From: Mesorhizobium amorphae CCNWGS0123
Lineage (GTDB): Bacteria; Pseudomonadota; Alphaproteobacteria; Rhizobiales; Rhizobiaceae
Direction of reading: 5' to 3'
Assembly: GCF_001686985.1 (NCBI RefSeq)
Contig: NZ_CP015318.1
Location: forward strand, 3,656,001-3,720,000
DNA length: 64,000 bases
In this document: positions 38,528-45,589 of the stretch, in pieces
Layout of the letters: the number at the start of each line of letters is the position of its first letter
How positions within the stretch are numbered: position 1 is the first letter of the stretch
Position numbers and translations under genes: made by a program
Notes under the pieces: model-generated
What the model was told of the DNA's origin: nothing
Database searches by the model: none
What the model saw: the letters and a program-made list of their open reading frames with translations, nothing else

Positions 38528-38570
38528 CTCGCCGGGCCATGGGCTTGGGGTTTCATGCCCGGCGAGTTTT
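38528..38570 (+). terminator. Terminator inside the element
   Basis: CTCGCCGGGC and GCCCGGCGAG form a perfect 10-bp stem around a 19-base loop, followed by TTTT. It lies about 220 bp after the SMI1/KNR4 stop. Confidence 0.7.
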
Positions 38571-38588
38571 CTTTCAACGGTCCTTACG

Positions 38589-38792
38589 ATGCTGAAGCTC
38601 CGCCGAAAGCAGAACAACTACCCGAACGCCGATCGCTTCGACGTGGACGGCCTGCGCCTCTATAGCGCCTACGAAGCGGCGAAGGTTCGACAACGATTGC
38701 AACAAGGTGGGATGAAGCGCATCCGGGTTGTCGCGATCGTCCTGGCTTCCATCGCTGCCGTGCTGCTCGTGATCGCCGCGCGGTATGCGTAG
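38589..38792 (+). CDS. Small membrane protein, hypothetical
   Basis: A 67-aa protein. The N-terminal basic half (LKLRRKQNNYPNADRFDVDG, then YEAAKVRQRLQQGG) is followed by one C-terminal membrane helix (RVVAIVLASIAAVLLVIAARYA). The charge pattern puts the N-terminus in the cytoplasm. The ribosome site is weak. No family is recognised; the ordered charge and helix pattern argue that it is coding. Confidence 0.5.
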   Translation: MLKLRRKQNNYPNADRFDVDGLRLYSAYEAAKVRQRLQQGGMKRIRVVAIVLASIAAVLLVIAARYA

Positions 38793-39186
38793 CCAAGGCC
38801 ACGTCCAGCGGCCCGACGGCCGGGGGGCTGCGGGTGCTTGGGGTTCGGCCGCCGGGCCTACCGGAAACGGAGAGACAGTTTGCCGGCGGGCGAGGTTATA
38901 GACCGGCTGGCGTGTCTGCCAATTTGGCAAAACGGGGTGTTCGGTTCCCTCAAATTGGATGAGACCAGAGTCTCAACCGTGGGTATGCCTGACCGTGGGC
39001 AACGTCATACAAAAACAGACGCCGGCTGCCGATCGAAACAGCGAACAGAAATCGGCATGCCGGCGCTCTACCTACCCCAACCCTGCTCCATTTATCGGTG
39101 TATTGTAGCGAGCGCACAACTACGCCAAAAGGATAGGGGCCTGCATTTCACAAACTGCGCCGTGACACCGCAGCTAGTCGGCCTTG
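38793..39186. other. Element interior without a supported gene
   Basis: 394 bp in which no reading frame shows protein-like composition. It contains a 13-bp palindrome TGCCAATTTGGCA at 38917-38929. The GC content falls toward its right end. Confidence 0.4.
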
Positions 39187-39357
39187 TCACGCAGCGGTGC
39201 CCGGCGCCCTCGAACCGGAGCTTGTCGCCGGGCTTGGCCTTCGGGTCGATGATCGAACAGGATGATTGAACCTCGGAATGTGCAGCACGGCGCGATCGTC
39301 GATGCGCTTCCGCACCGTGGCCGCCACCTCGTCGCCAATGCCTATTTCCCGCGCCAT
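39187..39357 (-). pseudogene. Decayed gene with a frameshift
   Basis: On the complement, MAREIGIGDEVAATVRKR and IDDRAVLHIPRFNHPV read well from 39357. The frame then breaks near 39252. In the next frame IDPKAKPGDKLRFEGAG continues the protein-like sequence before it degrades. The composition suggests a small beta-barrel protein. I do not recognise the family with certainty. The reading break shows it is no longer intact. Confidence 0.5.
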
Positions 39358-39737
39358 GCGGACGACAATTTGATGCCGCAAAAGCGTAGTCAAGGGGTTG
39401 CTAATATGCTGGGTAGCGCTAGGGCGGCCGGTGTGGTTGGCAACCTTCGGGGGGGGGTGATCCACACCGGCCTTTGCGGGTTTGGGTATTGGGGAAAATC
39501 CCGCAATGCCTAGGTATCGACATATTAGAAATCGCTCAATTGAGACTGAGTGCCCTAGTCAGCATGGCCAAAGGATAATCACCGTTGCTATGCCCTGGCA
39601 GCGGGCCATCTCAGCGAAACAGCAGGTAGGCGCCTAGGCCGGCCATAAGCAGGCAAGCTGGACCTATACTAAGGGTTAGTTGCAACCCGTCACGAGCATC
39701 CCAATCTTATGCGGCGGACAGTAAACGAGTAGAGACG
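39358..39737. other. Element interior without a supported gene
   Basis: 380 bp of mixed composition. A run of eight G lies near 39449. Nothing else was recognised apart from a likely ribosome site just before the small ORF at 39738. Confidence 0.4.
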
Positions 39738-39896
39738 ATGAGAAGTCTAGCCCGCACCGCCACAGTGATTGCATCGATAGCTATGGCTATCGTGCTGACC
39801 TTTATGGCAGCCAAAGGATTCGAGCTAACGCCGCCAGATCCGATCGTGGCTCATACCTTCGCGAGCAACATTGAGGGGCACGACGCGCTGCGCTAG
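39738..39896 (+). CDS. Tiny ORF with membrane or signal helix (52 aa)
   Basis: ATG at 39738 after GAGTAGAGA encodes 52 residues. The N-terminus MRSLARTATVIASIAMAIVL is a plausible signal or membrane helix; the tail TPPDPIVAHTFASNIEGHD is polar. It is below the usual ORF length cut-off. An opposite-strand small ORF (39825-40001) overlaps its end, and at most one of the two is likely real. Confidence 0.35.
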   Translation: MRSLARTATVIASIAMAIVLTFMAAKGFELTPPDPIVAHTFASNIEGHDALR

Positions 39897-40001
39897 GGCG
39901 CTGACTTCCTTCAGCAAGGGCGCCGTCTTGCCATCTCGCCGTCCGCGAATTTTCACAAGCGCAAACAATAAGCAGGCGTTTTCGCATTGTCGCCGAACCA
40001 C
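39825..40001 (-). CDS. Tiny ORF, possible remnant (58 aa)
   Basis: On the complement, GTG at 40001 opens a 58-codon frame with VVRRQCENACLLFALVKIRG and LLKEVSALAQRVVPLNVARE, amphipathic helix-like and protein-like in composition. The adjoining frame upstream (RLVTVRDYGAKGKLPSFRMW) also looks coding, so this may be the 3' half of a frameshifted gene. No family is recognised. Confidence 0.3.
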   Translation of the reverse strand: MVRRQCENACLLFALVKIRGRRDGKTAPLLKEVSALAQRVVPLNVAREGMSHDRIWRR

Positions 40002-40066
40002 ATCCTGAAACTTGGCAATTTGCCCTTGGCACCATAGTCACGCACCGTGACCAGCCGTTTCTCTCG

Positions 40067-40222
40067 ATGATCCTGCTTCGCACAAAGACCGGCCGCGGCG
40101 CGGAGGTTTACGGGATCCGACGTCTCCGAGACGATTGGGACATTATGATCTTGGGCGACGTGCTGGTTGCCGTGGCCGATGACGAGGTTGAGACTTGGCG
40201 GCGGCCGAGGAAAAATTCCTAA
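40067..40222 (+). CDS. Tiny ORF (51 aa)
   Basis: ATG at 40067 encodes 51 residues including RTKTGRGAEVYGIRRL and DDWDIMILGDVLVAVADDEV, balanced in charge and ending TWRRPRKNS. A terminator-like hairpin (40256-40276) follows 34 bp later, which favours a real transcript. No ribosome site is obvious and no family is recognised. Confidence 0.3.
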   Translation: MILLRTKTGRGAEVYGIRRLRDDWDIMILGDVLVAVADDEVETWRRPRKNS

Positions 40223-40255
40223 CCGCCTGACCGCCGCCACCGTCAACGACAGAGA

Positions 40256-40276
40256 CCCCCGCTTCGGCGGGGTTTT
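40256..40276 (+). terminator. Terminator-like hairpin
   Basis: CCCCGC and GCGGGG enclose TTCG, a stable tetraloop, followed by TTTTC. Confidence 0.7.
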
Positions 40277-40295
40277 CATGCTTCCAGAAGATAAA

Positions 40296-40330
40296 AAACC
40301 CGCCACCCGAGGAGGTTGGGCAGCGGGTTT
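40296..40330. terminator. Hairpin, possible terminator
   Basis: AACCCGC and GCGGGTT enclose about 20 bases, with A-rich sequence on the left and TTTAAT on the right, so it could act on either strand. Confidence 0.45.
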
Positions 40331-40570
40331 AATTTCAAGCTCTTACCACGGCCGGGGAGGAAGCGTGGCTAGCTTGGCATCGGTCATGCCTTGGGAGGAA
40401 GGAGATTTGGCCGATCCAATAAAGTACCGACGGCAATGCCACGCCGCAATTGTACGAGGGTATTACCGCCCTACGCGAAGGCGTGTACCTTCGCCTGCTT
40501 CTGCTGGCTACAGGGTGGCTAGAAATTTTATAGCCACCTCTGGGGGAAATGACTAAGCCTTTGATTTTGT

Positions 40571-40647
<77 letters not shown>

Positions 40648-40701
40648 GACCGGGTCGCGATGTATCGTGATAACCCGGTGCGGGTCAACCGAATTCGGCG
40701 G

Positions 40702-41973
40702 CTACCCTATCGATGAAATCGGTACTGCCGCGGCAGGTGCCGGCGCCAGCCGCAGTTCCTTCTGATGCCGGTATTCCAGCGCGATGGCACCCCAGATCAG
40801 GCCGAGCAGCAGATAGACGTGGCGCCAGTGGTCTATGTCGATGAAGGTGCCGAGCCCGATATTGCCGATGAAGGCGACATAGGCGCAAAGCAGATAGGGC
40901 TGCCAGGGACGGTCGCGCAGTAGGATGCGGAAGCCGGCGGCGATGGTCCACAAGGTCAGCGCCAGGAACGAGACGAAGCCCAGCCAGCCATAGTCCATCA
41001 GCATCTTCAGCCAGATGTCGTGCGTGTCCTCGCCGAAGATCGTGCCGAAGACCAGCGGCCCGATGCCGAACGGATGTTCCAGCGCCATCTGGAAGCCGAT
41101 CGTGTAGCGGGCGAATCGGCCGAGGCGGGCGGTATCGTAGCTCTGTTCCAGCTGGGCGCGGCTGGAAAACATCTCCGCCACGCCCGGCAGTTGCAGGATG
41201 ATGATCATCGCGATGACCAGCAGCGCGATTGCCGCGATGGTCATGACCACGACCCGCAGCCGGAACATGCCGCTGGCGCTTTGCAGGAACAGTGAGCCGG
41301 TGAGCAGCACCGCCGAGACGGCGAACATGCCCCAGGCGCCGCGCGAGAAGGAGAAGAAGATGCCGGCGGTGATGATCAGCAGCGGCACGGCCAGCAGCGG
41401 CATGCGCGCGATCGATCCCGTCAGCAGGAGATAGAGCAGGTAGATGCCGGGCAGCACCAGGAACGGGCCGAACACATTCGGATCCTGGAAGGCGCCGGCG
41501 GCGCGGTCGTATTTGGTGAAGATCTCGGCGCCGGGGAAGGCGTGAAAATAGCCGGCGATGCCGAGCAGCGAGGTGATCACCGCCGACACGACATAGGCGA
41601 TGAAGATCAGCCGGTAGAGGCTGGGCTGGACTGCGGTCACCGAGGCGAAGAACACCGCGGTGAAGGCGAGGAACATCGAGACGGCGAGATAGAGCGGCGT
41701 GCTTGCCAGGTCCGACATCTGCGTCATCGCAATCATGCCGCCGATGTTCATCGTCACCAGAAGCACCAGCAGCGGCGTTGCCGCGCGCGAGATGCGCAGG
41801 CCGAACAGTGCCCACACCGCGATCAGCCCGACCATGAAGAGATCGTAGGGCGCCGGCTCGTCGATGACGAAACCGGACAGGAAAATGCCGAAGAAGACCG
41901 CGCTGGACGCAATCAGCGCGATCAGCTTGGCGTTGACCGCGCCCGGCGGCAGCTCATGGGCGACGGCGCTCAA
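40702..41973 (-). CDS. O-antigen ligase/polymerase family membrane protein
   Basis: A 423-aa protein with about eleven hydrophobic segments. The large periplasmic loop RAQLEQSYDTARLGRFARYTIGFQMALEHPFGIGP followed by DTHDIWLKMLMDYGWLG is the Wzy_C motif of O-antigen ligases and Wzy-type polymerases. In a polysaccharide cluster without lipid A genes a polymerase role is more likely than core ligation, as with holdfast HfsC. The start ATG overlaps the stop of the sugar transferase gene (ATGA), so the two are coupled. Confidence 0.88.
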   Translation of the reverse strand: MSAVAHELPPGAVNAKLIALIASSAVFFGIFLSGFVIDEPAPYDLFMVGLIAVWALFGLRISRAATPLLVLLVTMNIGGMIAMTQMSDLASTPLYLAVSMFLAFTAVFFASVTAVQPSLYRLIFIAYVVSAVITSLLGIAGYFHAFPGAEIFTKYDRAAGAFQDPNVFGPFLVLPGIYLLYLLLTGSIARMPLLAVPLLIITAGIFFSFSRGAWGMFAVSAVLLTGSLFLQSASGMFRLRVVVMTIAAIALLVIAMIIILQLPGVAEMFSSRAQLEQSYDTARLGRFARYTIGFQMALEHPFGIGPLVFGTIFGEDTHDIWLKMLMDYGWLGFVSFLALTLWTIAAGFRILLRDRPWQPYLLCAYVAFIGNIGLGTFIDIDHWRHVYLLLGLIWGAIALEYRHQKELRLAPAPAAAVPISSIG

Positions 41974-43505
41974 TAGGCGTTTTCCGTGTTGAGCAGGCGC
42001 ACCGGCGTCAGGAACAGGATCCGCAAGTCGAACAGCAGCGACCAGTTCTCGATGTAATAGAGGTCGTACTCCGTGCGCATGCGGATCTTCTCGTTGGTGT
42101 CCATCTCGCCGCGCCAGCCGTTGATCTGCGCCCAGCCGGTGACGCCGGGCTTGACCTTGTGGCGGGCGAAATAGCCGTCGACCACCTCATTGTAGAGAAG
42201 GTTGTGCGACTGGGCGGCAATCGCATGCGGACGCGGCCCGATCAGCGACAGCGAGCCGAACAGCGAGTTGAAGAACTGCGGCAGTTCGTCGATCGATGTC
42301 TTGCGGATGAAGCGGCCGACGCGGGTGACGCGCGGATCGTTCTTGGTCACCGTCTGCTTGGCCGTCGGATCCGACCGATCGGTGTACATCGAACGGAACT
42401 TGTAGACCTCGATGATCTCGTTGTTGAAGCCGTGCCGTTTCTGCTTGAACAGCACCGGCCCCTTGCTATCGAGCTTGATGGCGATCGCCGTCACCAGCAT
42501 CACCGGCGAGAAGACGATGATGCCGATGATCGAGAAGATGATGTCGAAGGCGCGCTTGGCGACCGAATCCCAATCGTTGATCGGTTTGTCGAAGATGTCG
42601 AGCATCGGCACCGAGCCGATGTAGGAATAGGCGCGTGGGCGAAACTGCAGCGCGTTCGAATGCGCTGACAGCCGGATGTCCACCGGCAGTACCCACAGCT
42701 TCTTCAACAGCTGCAGCACACGCGATTCGGCGGTCAGCGGCAGCGACACGATCAGCATGTCGATGCGGGCGATTCGGGCGAACTCGATCAACTCGGAAAT
42801 CGTGCCGAGCTTGGGGTAGCCGGCAACGATGGGCGGCGAACGCTTGTCGCCGCGGTCGTCGAAGATGCCGCAGATGCGGATGTCGTTGTAGGGCTGCTTC
42901 TCGACCGAGCGGATCAGCACCTCGGCTGCCTTGCCGCCACCGACGATGACGGCGCGGCGTTCCATGCGTCCGTCGCGCGCCCAGCGCCGGATCAGCTTCG
43001 ACATCACCAGCCTCAGGCCGAACAGCAGCAGGAAGCCGACGACGAACCAGGTGCCGAACAGCAGGCGCGAATAATCCTCCGACATCTTCATGATGAAGGC
43101 GGTCAGCGCCATCAGTGCGAAGGCGCCGGCCCAGACCAGCAATATGCGGCCGAAATTGGCGATCGGCCGCATCAGCGCCGATATCTGGTAGCTGTCGGAG
43201 ACGTCGAGCAGCACCACCGCGAGGAACGAGGACGAGGCGATCGCCAGCGGGTACTGCCAGGGGAGATAGTTGAAAAAGCCGACATAGTGGAAATAGAGGC
43301 AGAGGCCCGACAGGAACAGCAGCGCGAATTCGACCATGCGCAGCACGCCGCTGACCATGATCGGCGACATCGTATCGCGCCGGTACTGCGAGGCGACCTG
43401 GCGCGCGACCTCATTCATGCCGCCAGCCGTATCGCTCGCGGCCGGACCGTCGAAATTGCGCACCGCATCCATGGAAAAGCGGCGCGCGGGATCGATTTCG
43501 TTCAT
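41970..43505 (-). CDS. Undecaprenyl-phosphate sugar phosphotransferase (WcaJ/HfsE/UppE type)
   Basis: Initiating transferase that links the first sugar-phosphate to undecaprenyl phosphate, 511 aa. Four N-terminal helices (about 45-150) precede a Rossmann-like CoA_binding_3 region (RRAVIVGGGKAAEVLIRSVE). The C-terminal catalytic domain contains KRAFDIIFSIIGIIVFSPVM, KQKRHGFNN, VYKFRSMYTD and DELPQFFNSLFGSLSLIGPRP. The domain order is that of WcaJ, Caulobacter HfsE and Agrobacterium UppE. Overlap with the polymerase gene indicates one transcript. Confidence 0.93.
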   Translation of the reverse strand: MNEIDPARRFSMDAVRNFDGPAASDTAGGMNEVARQVASQYRRDTMSPIMVSGVLRMVEFALLFLSGLCLYFHYVGFFNYLPWQYPLAIASSSFLAVVLLDVSDSYQISALMRPIANFGRILLVWAGAFALMALTAFIMKMSEDYSRLLFGTWFVVGFLLLFGLRLVMSKLIRRWARDGRMERRAVIVGGGKAAEVLIRSVEKQPYNDIRICGIFDDRGDKRSPPIVAGYPKLGTISELIEFARIARIDMLIVSLPLTAESRVLQLLKKLWVLPVDIRLSAHSNALQFRPRAYSYIGSVPMLDIFDKPINDWDSVAKRAFDIIFSIIGIIVFSPVMLVTAIAIKLDSKGPVLFKQKRHGFNNEIIEVYKFRSMYTDRSDPTAKQTVTKNDPRVTRVGRFIRKTSIDELPQFFNSLFGSLSLIGPRPHAIAAQSHNLLYNEVVDGYFARHKVKPGVTGWAQINGWRGEMDTNEKIRMRTEYDLYYIENWSLLFDLRILFLTPVRLLNTENAY

Positions 43506-43614
43506 GGGGATTGTCCGCAGCTTCCCTCAGGTGAATAGCAAAAGAGAGCTAACAAACCTTTGAAACATCGGGTGGCTTTGGAGCGGTCTGCGGTTTGACC
43601 TGGGGCAGCAGGCT

Positions 43615-44745
43615 CTACCGCCGCAGCGCGGCGAAATAGGCCTTCTCGATCTCGGCGGCCATGACGTCGGCGCCGAATCGCGCCTTCAGATCGGCGGTCC
43701 CTGGCATAAGGCTTCTGTAGGCGCCTGGATCGGCCAGCGCCTCGCTCACCTTGTCGCCGAGCTGTTTCGGGTCGGGGCGGATCAGGGCAGGCGAGGTTTC
43801 GCCGAAGATTTCAGGTATGCCGCCGACGGCGGTGGCGATCATCGGCTTGCCGGCGGCCAGCGTCTCCAGGACGATGTAGGGCATCGCCTCGGCACGCGAG
43901 GGCACGACGATCAGGTCCGCCAGCGCAAATGCATCCCTGGCCGGCATGGGCGGCAGGAAGCGGACATGGCCGTCGAGCCCAAGACGCTTCACCTGCGCAT
44001 GGTAGCGCGGCAGGTCGTCGCCGTCGCCGACCATCACGGCGCTCAGGCGACGGCCAAGCCTGGCGCCTGCCAGTGCCAGCGCATCGATGAAGATGTCGGG
44101 GCCCTTGAGGTCGCGCATCATGCCGATGTAGAGCAGGTCGGCCGCTCCCGGCGCGGTCGGCACCATCTCGAACTCGGCGGCGCGCAGGCCGTTATAGACC
44201 AGCGTGTTAGGGATCGGTGGTTCGCCGACCTTCCTGCGGTAGGTCTTCCTCTCATAGTCCGAAACGAACAGCAGGCAGTCGGTGAAGCGGCCCATGAAAC
44301 GTTCGAGGGCGAAGAACAGCTTCCCGGTGGCCGTCGTTTCGTCATAGTGGAGGGAGCCGCCATGCGGCGAATAAAGGCGGGCTACGCGAGACCTTGAAAC
44401 CCGCAATAATGAGCCGAACAGACGGGCATAGGCGCCTCCTTTGGCGCCGTGCCCGTGCAGCACGTCCGGCCGCAATTCCTTGATGATCCTGTAGGTGCGC
44501 CAGGCCGAGGCGAGATCGCCCGGTCCGACATGGCGCTGCATCGGTGTGCGATGGATGCCGAGCGCCAGACTGTCCTTCATCTGCCCGAACAGGCGTTCCT
44601 CGAATTCGCCGCCGGTGGTCGAATCGCAAACAATACCGACGGAATGACCGGCGGCGAGCTGTGCCTCGGTCAGGTCGCGCACATGCCGGAATATCCCTCC
44701 GACGGGTGAGCGGAAACAGTGGACGATCCTGAGTCGGTCCGCCAC
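43615..44745 (-). CDS. Glycosyltransferase family 4
   Basis: A 376-aa GT-B enzyme. The N-domain has CFRSPVGGIFRHVRDLTEAQ and DVLHGHGAKGGAYARL. The C-domain has LLYIGMMRDLKGPDIFIDAL, and the donor-site segment PSRAEAMPYIVLETLAAGKPMIATAVGGIPEI carries the EX7E motif. It follows the export lipoprotein gene by 8 bp and precedes the sugar-transferase gene by 109 bp. It probably adds the second or later sugar of the repeat unit; the sugar is unknown. Confidence 0.92.
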   Translation of the reverse strand: MADRLRIVHCFRSPVGGIFRHVRDLTEAQLAAGHSVGIVCDSTTGGEFEERLFGQMKDSLALGIHRTPMQRHVGPGDLASAWRTYRIIKELRPDVLHGHGAKGGAYARLFGSLLRVSRSRVARLYSPHGGSLHYDETTATGKLFFALERFMGRFTDCLLFVSDYERKTYRRKVGEPPIPNTLVYNGLRAAEFEMVPTAPGAADLLYIGMMRDLKGPDIFIDALALAGARLGRRLSAVMVGDGDDLPRYHAQVKRLGLDGHVRFLPPMPARDAFALADLIVVPSRAEAMPYIVLETLAAGKPMIATAVGGIPEIFGETSPALIRPDPKQLGDKVSEALADPGAYRSLMPGTADLKARFGADVMAAEIEKAYFAALRR

Positions 44746-44753
44746 GTTGATTG

Positions 44754-45317
44754 TCAGAACAGGCGTTCGCGGACGTAGACGGTGTCGCCGGGCAGCAGCG
44801 GGTCCGAGGTGACCACCCGACCGGTCATCACCTTGCCGTTGATGTCGCGGGTGATGTCGACGCTCTCCTGGTTGGCGCGCGGCGTGAAGCCGCCGGCAAT
44901 GGCGATGGCCTTCTGCACGGTGAGGCCCGGCACATAGGAATATTGGCCGGCGGCGCCCACTTCGCCCATGACGAAGATCGGCCGGTAGCGGTCGATCTCG
45001 ACCGATACGTCGGGATCGCGCAAATAGCCTTGCCGCAGTTTGTCGGCGATTTCCTTCTCCAGTTGCTGGGCTGTATGGCCGCGTGCCGGTACCGAGCCGA
45101 CCAGCGGGAAGGAGAGGTAACCGGACTGGTCGACGCTGTAGGTGTTGGTCAATCCGTCCTGCTCGAACACGGTGACGCGGACGCGGTCGCCGGCGCCGAG
45201 TCGGTAGGGCTGGTCGAGCACTTCATGGAAGGCTGCCGGCGTTGGCCGGTAGCTGGAGCAGCCGGCAAGCATCGATACGGCAAGCAGAGCACGAAAGAGG
45301 GAAGCAGTGCTTTTCAT
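44754..45317 (-). CDS. Polysaccharide export lipoprotein (Wza/HfsD/UppC type, short)
   Basis: A 187-aa lipoprotein. The lipobox MLAGC puts the lipidated Cys at residue 20. The Poly_export domain follows (YRLGAGDRVRVTVFEQDGL, then YLSFPLVGSVPARG), with a SLBB-like C-terminus (VMGEVGAAGQYSYVPGLTVQKAIAIAGGF). It lacks the extended C-terminal helix of E. coli Wza and is about half as long, as in many rhizobial and ExoF-type exporters. It is the first gene of the leftward operon. Confidence 0.9.
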   Translation of the reverse strand: MKSTASLFRALLAVSMLAGCSSYRPTPAAFHEVLDQPYRLGAGDRVRVTVFEQDGLTNTYSVDQSGYLSFPLVGSVPARGHTAQQLEKEIADKLRQGYLRDPDVSVEIDRYRPIFVMGEVGAAGQYSYVPGLTVQKAIAIAGGFTPRANQESVDITRDINGKVMTGRVVTSDPLLPGDTVYVRERLF

Positions 45318-45589
45318 GACCGGATACGAACCTTCATCGCTCTGGCCGCCAAGTGCTGCGGCAAACCTCAGGGAACGGACCCGTTATCATCCTGTTAGGG
45401 TTAATGGCCGGTAAAGGGTTGCAACCCAAAGCGGCGGCAAATGGCAAATCCCATACTCATTTATATGGTTTTTACAGCCTCTGTTTGCGGCCGCGCAGTA
45501 AACCCTAACGGATGCTTACAGCGATCTTAACGGCTGAGTTACCATAGTTGTTTACGGTGCGGCGGACTCAAGTACCGGAGCAGAAATGC
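45318..45589. promoter_or_regulatory. Divergent regulatory region with matched inverted sites
   Basis: A+T-richer 272 bp between the two divergent halves of the polysaccharide cluster. CATCCTGTTAGGGTT (45388-45402) and AACCCTAACGGATG (45501-45514) are near-perfect inverted copies, one facing each gene. GGGTTGCAACCC at 45416-45427 is a 12-bp palindrome. The layout suggests one regulator acting on both promoters. Confidence 0.55.

Larger units (their letters stand above)
40223..40570. other. Right end of the element, hairpins only
   Basis: 348 bp with two hairpins (40256-40276 and 40296-40330) and no supported gene before the tRNA. The region could have contained the lost integrase end of the element. 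Confidence 0.4.

Noticed and set aside
38917-38929. TGCCAATTTGGCA palindrome in the element
   Set aside because: Isolated, with no promoter or gene start near it, so no function can be argued.
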